64,000 nt of DNA, taken from assembly GCF_004570975.1 (NCBI RefSeq), contig NZ_SPPC01000008.1:124001-188000 (forward strand), given 5' to 3'. The number at the start of each line of letters is the position of its first letter. Position 1 is the stretch's first letter. Below, piece by piece: positions 60,704-64,000 of this stretch. The notes under the pieces are model-generated. The model made no database searches, had not been told where the DNA came from, and worked only from the letters and a program-made list of their open reading frames with translations. The position numbers were made by a program, and so were the translations under genes. The DNA is from Barnesiella sp. WM24. GTDB taxonomy: Bacteria; Bacteroidota; Bacteroidia; Bacteroidales; Muribaculaceae.

Positions 60704-61321
60704 TCAGTGCGTTTCATTTCGCTTGCGCTTTAATATTTCGCTGACTTTTGCGGCTTCTTCATAGTTCTCTTGTTCAATCAGGCGTTCGAGAGTGCGTTCG
60801 AGCTCTTCGATTGCATAATTTTCAAGCTTTGGTTCTTGAGTTGTGTCATCTTCCGCTGCAATGATTCTTGTGGTTGAATCATCGTCGGCATCATCTTCCG
60901 GGCTTTCTTCAAGTATAAAACCGGTCTCGTCAAGGATTGCCTTGGTTGTGTAGATAGGCGCCTTGGTGCGTATTGCAATTGCTATGGCGTCGGATGTACG
61001 TGCATCAAGCACAATTGTACGGTCCTGATCGGCAAATGTTATCTCCGAAGAAAAAATCCCGTCTTCAAACTTGTAAATGAACACTTCCTTTAGCTTTACT
61101 CCAAATGCATGGGCAAAGCTCACAAACAGGTCATGGGTCATCGGCCGCGGTGGTATGATGCTTTCAAGGCGTATAGCTATTGACTGAGCCTCGGACGCTC
61201 CTATGATAATGGGTATCCGGTAAGGCCCGTCGACCTGTGCGAGGATAAGGGCATATGCCCCTGTCTGTATCTGGCTATAAGAAATGCCAAGTACACGTAG
61301 TCTTATTCGTTCATTTGTCAT
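60704..61321 (-). CDS. Bifunctional nuclease-domain protein with UVR motif (DUF151)
   Basis: A 205-residue protein. The DUF151 bifunctional nuclease domain (residues ~5-125, with RIPIIIGASEAQSIAI and LDARTSDAIAIAIR) is followed by an acidic linker and a C-terminal UvrB/UvrC motif (LERLIEQENYEEAAKVSEIL). The ATG at 61319-61321 is chosen. The gene follows mnmA by five bases. Confidence 0.9.
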   Translation of the reverse strand: MTNERIRLRVLGISYSQIQTGAYALILAQVDGPYRIPIIIGASEAQSIAIRLESIIPPRPMTHDLFVSFAHAFGVKLKEVFIYKFEDGIFSSEITFADQDRTIVLDARTSDAIAIAIRTKAPIYTTKAILDETGFILEESPEDDADDDSTTRIIAAEDDTTQEPKLENYAIEELERTLERLIEQENYEEAAKVSEILKRKRNETH

Positions 61322-61326
61322 CTGGA

Positions 61327-62406
61327 TTACAATATTACGTTTTGACCGGTGATAATGCCGCTGCCATAACACAGATGGGCTTTGTCATCGTATATTACAG
61401 CAAACTGTCCCGGCGCGATACCTTGTATACGTGATTCCGATTCAACAAGATATTCCGACTCGCCAAGACGCGTTAATGTGCCGGGGATAAACTCGGGCAT
61501 GTGCCGATTCTTAAAAGTGATATTGACGCGATTACACTCCGCAGCCCAGGGCGAACCGGAGATAAAGTGCATCTCATCAAGATGCAGTGTATTGCCATAT
61601 TGTTTCTCGGTGTTATATCCCTGACTGACATAGACCACATTGTCGTGTACATTCTTTTTTACGACATACCAGGGACCGCCACTTAGGCCAAGACCTTTTC
61701 GCTGTCCTATCGTATGAAACCAGAAACCGTTGTGTTCACCAAGTTTACGCCCGGTCTCAAGCTCTATTATGGCACCCTTTTTCACACCGAGATGACGCTT
61801 GATGAAGTCATTGTAATTAATCTTGCCGAGGAAACATATTCCCTGGCTGTCTTTTCTGAACGCATTAGGCATCTTTACATTTACGGCTATCTCCCTGACC
61901 TTTGCCTTGGGCATGCTTCCGATAGGAAACATGAGATGAGAGAGTTGCTCATAGCTTATGCGTGCAAGGAAGTCAGTCTGGTCTTTTACCGGATCAACTG
62001 CGGTTGCAAGATAGACTTTCCCGTCAATTATGTCGGTAGTCGCATAATGACCTGTCGCTGTCTTGTCAAATTCATGCCCCCAGCGTTGCTCGAAAAATCC
62101 GAATTTAATCATCTTGTTACACATTATATCCGGATTGGGGGTGAGTCCTTCTCTCACAGTCCGCAATGCGTATTCCATCACATTTTCCCAGTATTCCTCA
62201 TGAAGTGACACGACGTCAAAGGGGCAACCGTATTTACGGGCTATAAACCGGCACATCTCAATATCTTCTTCAGCCGAGCAGTCGCCCTCTCCATTGTCAA
62301 GCCCGATGCGTATGTAAAAAAGGTGAAGGTCATGTCCTTCCTCCTTCAAACGGTGTACAACAACCGCACTGTCAACACCACCTGATATAAGTACAGCTAT
62401 TTTCAT
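61327..62406 (-). CDS. mnmA: tRNA-specific 2-thiouridylase
   Basis: A 359-residue MnmA that thiolates the wobble uridine of Lys, Glu and Gln tRNAs. The PP-loop SGGVDSAVV lies at residues 8-16, the first catalytic Cys is in NPDIMCNKMIKFG near residue 98, the second in DSQGICFLG near residue 190, and the loop GLSGGPWYV follows. It begins a block with DUF151 and the permease. Confidence 0.95.
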   Translation of the reverse strand: MKIAVLISGGVDSAVVVHRLKEEGHDLHLFYIRIGLDNGEGDCSAEEDIEMCRFIARKYGCPFDVVSLHEEYWENVMEYALRTVREGLTPNPDIMCNKMIKFGFFEQRWGHEFDKTATGHYATTDIIDGKVYLATAVDPVKDQTDFLARISYEQLSHLMFPIGSMPKAKVREIAVNVKMPNAFRKDSQGICFLGKINYNDFIKRHLGVKKGAIIELETGRKLGEHNGFWFHTIGQRKGLGLSGGPWYVVKKNVHDNVVYVSQGYNTEKQYGNTLHLDEMHFISGSPWAAECNRVNITFKNRHMPEFIPGTLTRLGESEYLVESESRIQGIAPGQFAVIYDDKAHLCYGSGIITGQNVIL

Positions 62407-62423
62407 TACAACATTATATGATT

Positions 62424-62930
62424 CTAAACTTCTTCAAGTTCCTCGGTTTCAGTCTCGTCTTTGCCTCGCTTAGAAATGATAAACAGTGATATGAAGTAGT
62501 CAAGCGATATTTTACCCGGTCCGGCAATCAGGATAAACAGGAATATACCGATAAACATCAGCGGAAGGTATCCGGGCTGGGTGCTTGAAATCGAGTATGC
62601 GAAAGTGTTGGGGAGCAGGTCATGCAGAATATGGTATTCCGCGATTATCATTGCGACAACCGGAGGCAGCACTGAAAGCCGTGTCAAAAAGCCTGCCATA
62701 ATGAAGAGTGAACAGATAAGCTCTATGCAGATCATGATTATCAGTGACACTTCACTGCCAAGACCTAACACTTCAGGAAAAGTGTAACGCAGCGTGGAGA
62801 AATTAATCAAATGCCTTATCCCGAACTGCATAAACATCACCCCTACAAACAATCTAAGGAACAGACGCGCAAGATTGCTATATGTATAACCTGTGCTTCG
62901 CAGGAATAGGTTTTCAAAAAATTGTTTCAT
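62424..62930 (-). CDS. DoxX-family membrane protein
   Basis: A 168-residue DoxX protein with four membrane helices (LARLFLRLFVGVMFMQFGIRHL; SLIIMICIELICSLFIMAGFL; and two later ones) and a charged tail. DoxX proteins take part in electron transfer or stress protection; no exact role can be given. It follows the thioredoxin-fold gene by 12 bases. Confidence 0.85.
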   Translation of the reverse strand: MKQFFENLFLRSTGYTYSNLARLFLRLFVGVMFMQFGIRHLINFSTLRYTFPEVLGLGSEVSLIIMICIELICSLFIMAGFLTRLSVLPPVVAMIIAEYHILHDLLPNTFAYSISSTQPGYLPLMFIGIFLFILIAGPGKISLDYFISLFIISKRGKDETETEELEEV

Positions 62931-62942
62931 CGCTTTTGTGTC

Positions 62943-63842
62943 TTATTGTTGCTTTTGTTTTTCTTTATATATGGCAGCCGCCATGGCAAGGAACTGATTG
63001 ATGTTCATGTCTCTCAATACAATCTTGCGGTCTTTGTCAAGCAGATACATTGCCGGGAGATTGCGGGTGTCAATCAGTTTGCCGATACTGTCGGATGTTC
63101 CGGCTTCCCATTCATAGGGATATTTTTCCACTGATTTTTTCCAGCTTTCGTCAGGAGTGCCGGTATATATATCAATTATTTTTAGTGTCCCGTTTTTAGA
63201 CAACGTGTTTACCGCAAAGTCAGTCTCAAGTCTTAATGAAGTCATTGCACAGTCGGTGCATTCCGGTCCGTGTATATAAAGTAATGTGAATTCTCCCGGT
63301 TGGTCATAAAGCTGATGGGTCGCACCGTAGCGGGTGGTGTAGGTGATTGGAGAAACAGTGGCTCCTACCTGTGAGCAATTAAGCATCTTGACCTGCTCAA
63401 GAAAATATGCTTTGTCTTTTGCCGAAACTTTTTTATTGGAAAGGGCTGCTTTGGTAAACAGCAGATACTGTTCATCAGCCCAGAAAGGCGCTTCCGGGGA
63501 GAAAAGGTTCTTTTCGGCTGCTTTGACTATTTTCAATGTCGACTTAGCGTCATTCTTGTATAGCGATGTAAGATTGGATATGGATTTTTTTACGCTGTCG
63601 GCACTGGCATACGGAATGAATGAGACATAATCGGCAAATGCCTCATTGAACGCTGTTGTGTCATTAAGCAGCTTTTTCATGTCAGCCTTGTCCCAAAAAC
63701 GGAGCAATATATAACTCGTTTTCTCCTGAAGCGTTCCCAGCGAATCAGGTGCCATCGGATACTCGAAGTGAGTCTTTGATTGCGACATTAGCGCTATTGA
63801 CGATATGACTGCAAATATTGCGGAAATAAATATTTTCTTCAT
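62943..63842 (-). CDS. DUF5106/thioredoxin-like periplasmic protein
   Basis: A 299-residue exported protein. A signal peptide (MKKIFISAIFAVISSIALMSQ) precedes a DUF5106-type helical N-domain (~22-160) and a thioredoxin-like fold (~165-299). The redox motif CTDC appears in GPECTDCAM near residue 200, and a cis-Pro in RNLPAMYLLD. It may be a periplasmic disulfide reductase or an electron-transfer partner; DoxX downstream fits this. The ATG at 63840-63842 is chosen for its signal peptide. Confidence 0.82.
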   Translation of the reverse strand: MKKIFISAIFAVISSIALMSQSKTHFEYPMAPDSLGTLQEKTSYILLRFWDKADMKKLLNDTTAFNEAFADYVSFIPYASADSVKKSISNLTSLYKNDAKSTLKIVKAAEKNLFSPEAPFWADEQYLLFTKAALSNKKVSAKDKAYFLEQVKMLNCSQVGATVSPITYTTRYGATHQLYDQPGEFTLLYIHGPECTDCAMTSLRLETDFAVNTLSKNGTLKIIDIYTGTPDESWKKSVEKYPYEWEAGTSDSIGKLIDTRNLPAMYLLDKDRKIVLRDMNINQFLAMAAAIYKEKQKQQ

Positions 63843-63872
63843 GTGGGGTATATTGGCATAATTTTTGACTAA

Positions 63873-63903
63873 CAAAGTTAACAAATGACCGCGTTAGTAC
63901 AAA
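63873..63903 (-). promoter_or_regulatory. Promoter of the DUF5106-DoxX operon
   Basis: Minus-strand -33 TTTG (63900-63903), 19 bases, -7 TAACTTTG (63873-63880). Confidence 0.7.
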
Positions 63904-63972
63904 ATAATTAATCAACATTATGGCGGTTATAAGTGTTAGAAAAGTAAAGCAAATATTAATTTATATCATATT

Positions 63973-64000
63973 ATGAATTTCAATAACTTCACGATTAAAT
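63973..64000 (+). CDS. clpB: ClpB disaggregase, first codons only
   Basis: The window ends nine codons into a frame MNFNNFTIK, the typical N-terminus of Bacteroidales ClpB. The gene continues past the edge. Confidence 0.7.

Noticed and set aside
1-64000. CRISPR array
   Set aside because: No set of regularly spaced direct repeats and no cas genes were seen.
1-64000. rRNA operon or IS transposase
   Set aside because: No 16S/23S/5S sequence and no intact transposase frame was recognised.

Overview
The window looks like a chromosome segment from a gut Bacteroidales bacterium, most likely Muribaculaceae-like (inference). Evidence: promoters follow the Bacteroidetes pattern TTTG or TTG, 19-20 bases, TAnnTTTG; most starts lack a Shine-Dalgarno; there is a SusC-type TonB receptor style of nutrient uptake; rpmB-rpmG is followed by a DUF4295 gene; and the mobile element carries Bacteroides-type mobilisation genes. 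No taxonomic search was possible.

Layout. 1-4.7 kb: small membrane proteins, a methyltransferase, and a thiamine uptake operon (TonB receptor plus PnuC-family permease) under a TPP riboswitch. 4.7-6.7 kb: tRNA-Met, tRNA-Ser, a broken RND pump gene, then an HxlR regulator and a SnoaL-like protein that diverge from a long perfect palindrome. 6.7-11.9 kb: an RNA-repair locus with RtcB1, a WYL regulator, RtcB2-PrfH and a DIP1984-like protein; both rtcB promoters carry the same 21-base operator at the same distance from the -7 box. 12.2-12.9 kb: tRNA-Leu, Gly, Gly, Arg, Arg. 12.9-18.1 kb: an overlapping run of unknown, mostly membrane proteins made of duplicated gene pairs.

18.3-39.8 kb: an integrated mobilisable element. 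It has a tyrosine integrase at the left, an AbiE toxin-antitoxin pair flanked by two copies of a structured repeat, a five-gene type III restriction-like operon (SF2/SNF2-like helicase, membrane protein, DUF4391, Mod, Res), a roughly 190-base imperfect hairpin upstream of that operon, and a mobilisation/replication operon. The right end abuts the terminator of tRNA-Lys.

39.8-64 kb: housekeeping core. tRNA-Lys, tRNA-Cys, cinA, tsaD, tamB, an alanine/sodium symporter, nadE, a prolyl-tRNA editing protein, menD, rpmB-rpmG-DUF4295, a split ThrE exporter, a lipoprotein, a LysR regulator, kdsA, rsmE, a nucleoside permease, a bifunctional nuclease, mnmA, DoxX, a thioredoxin-fold lipid-envelope-type protein, and the first codons of clpB.

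The best candidates for an undescribed system are the WYL-controlled double RtcB/PrfH regulon and the helicase-DUF4391-Mod-Res operon with its large hairpin.
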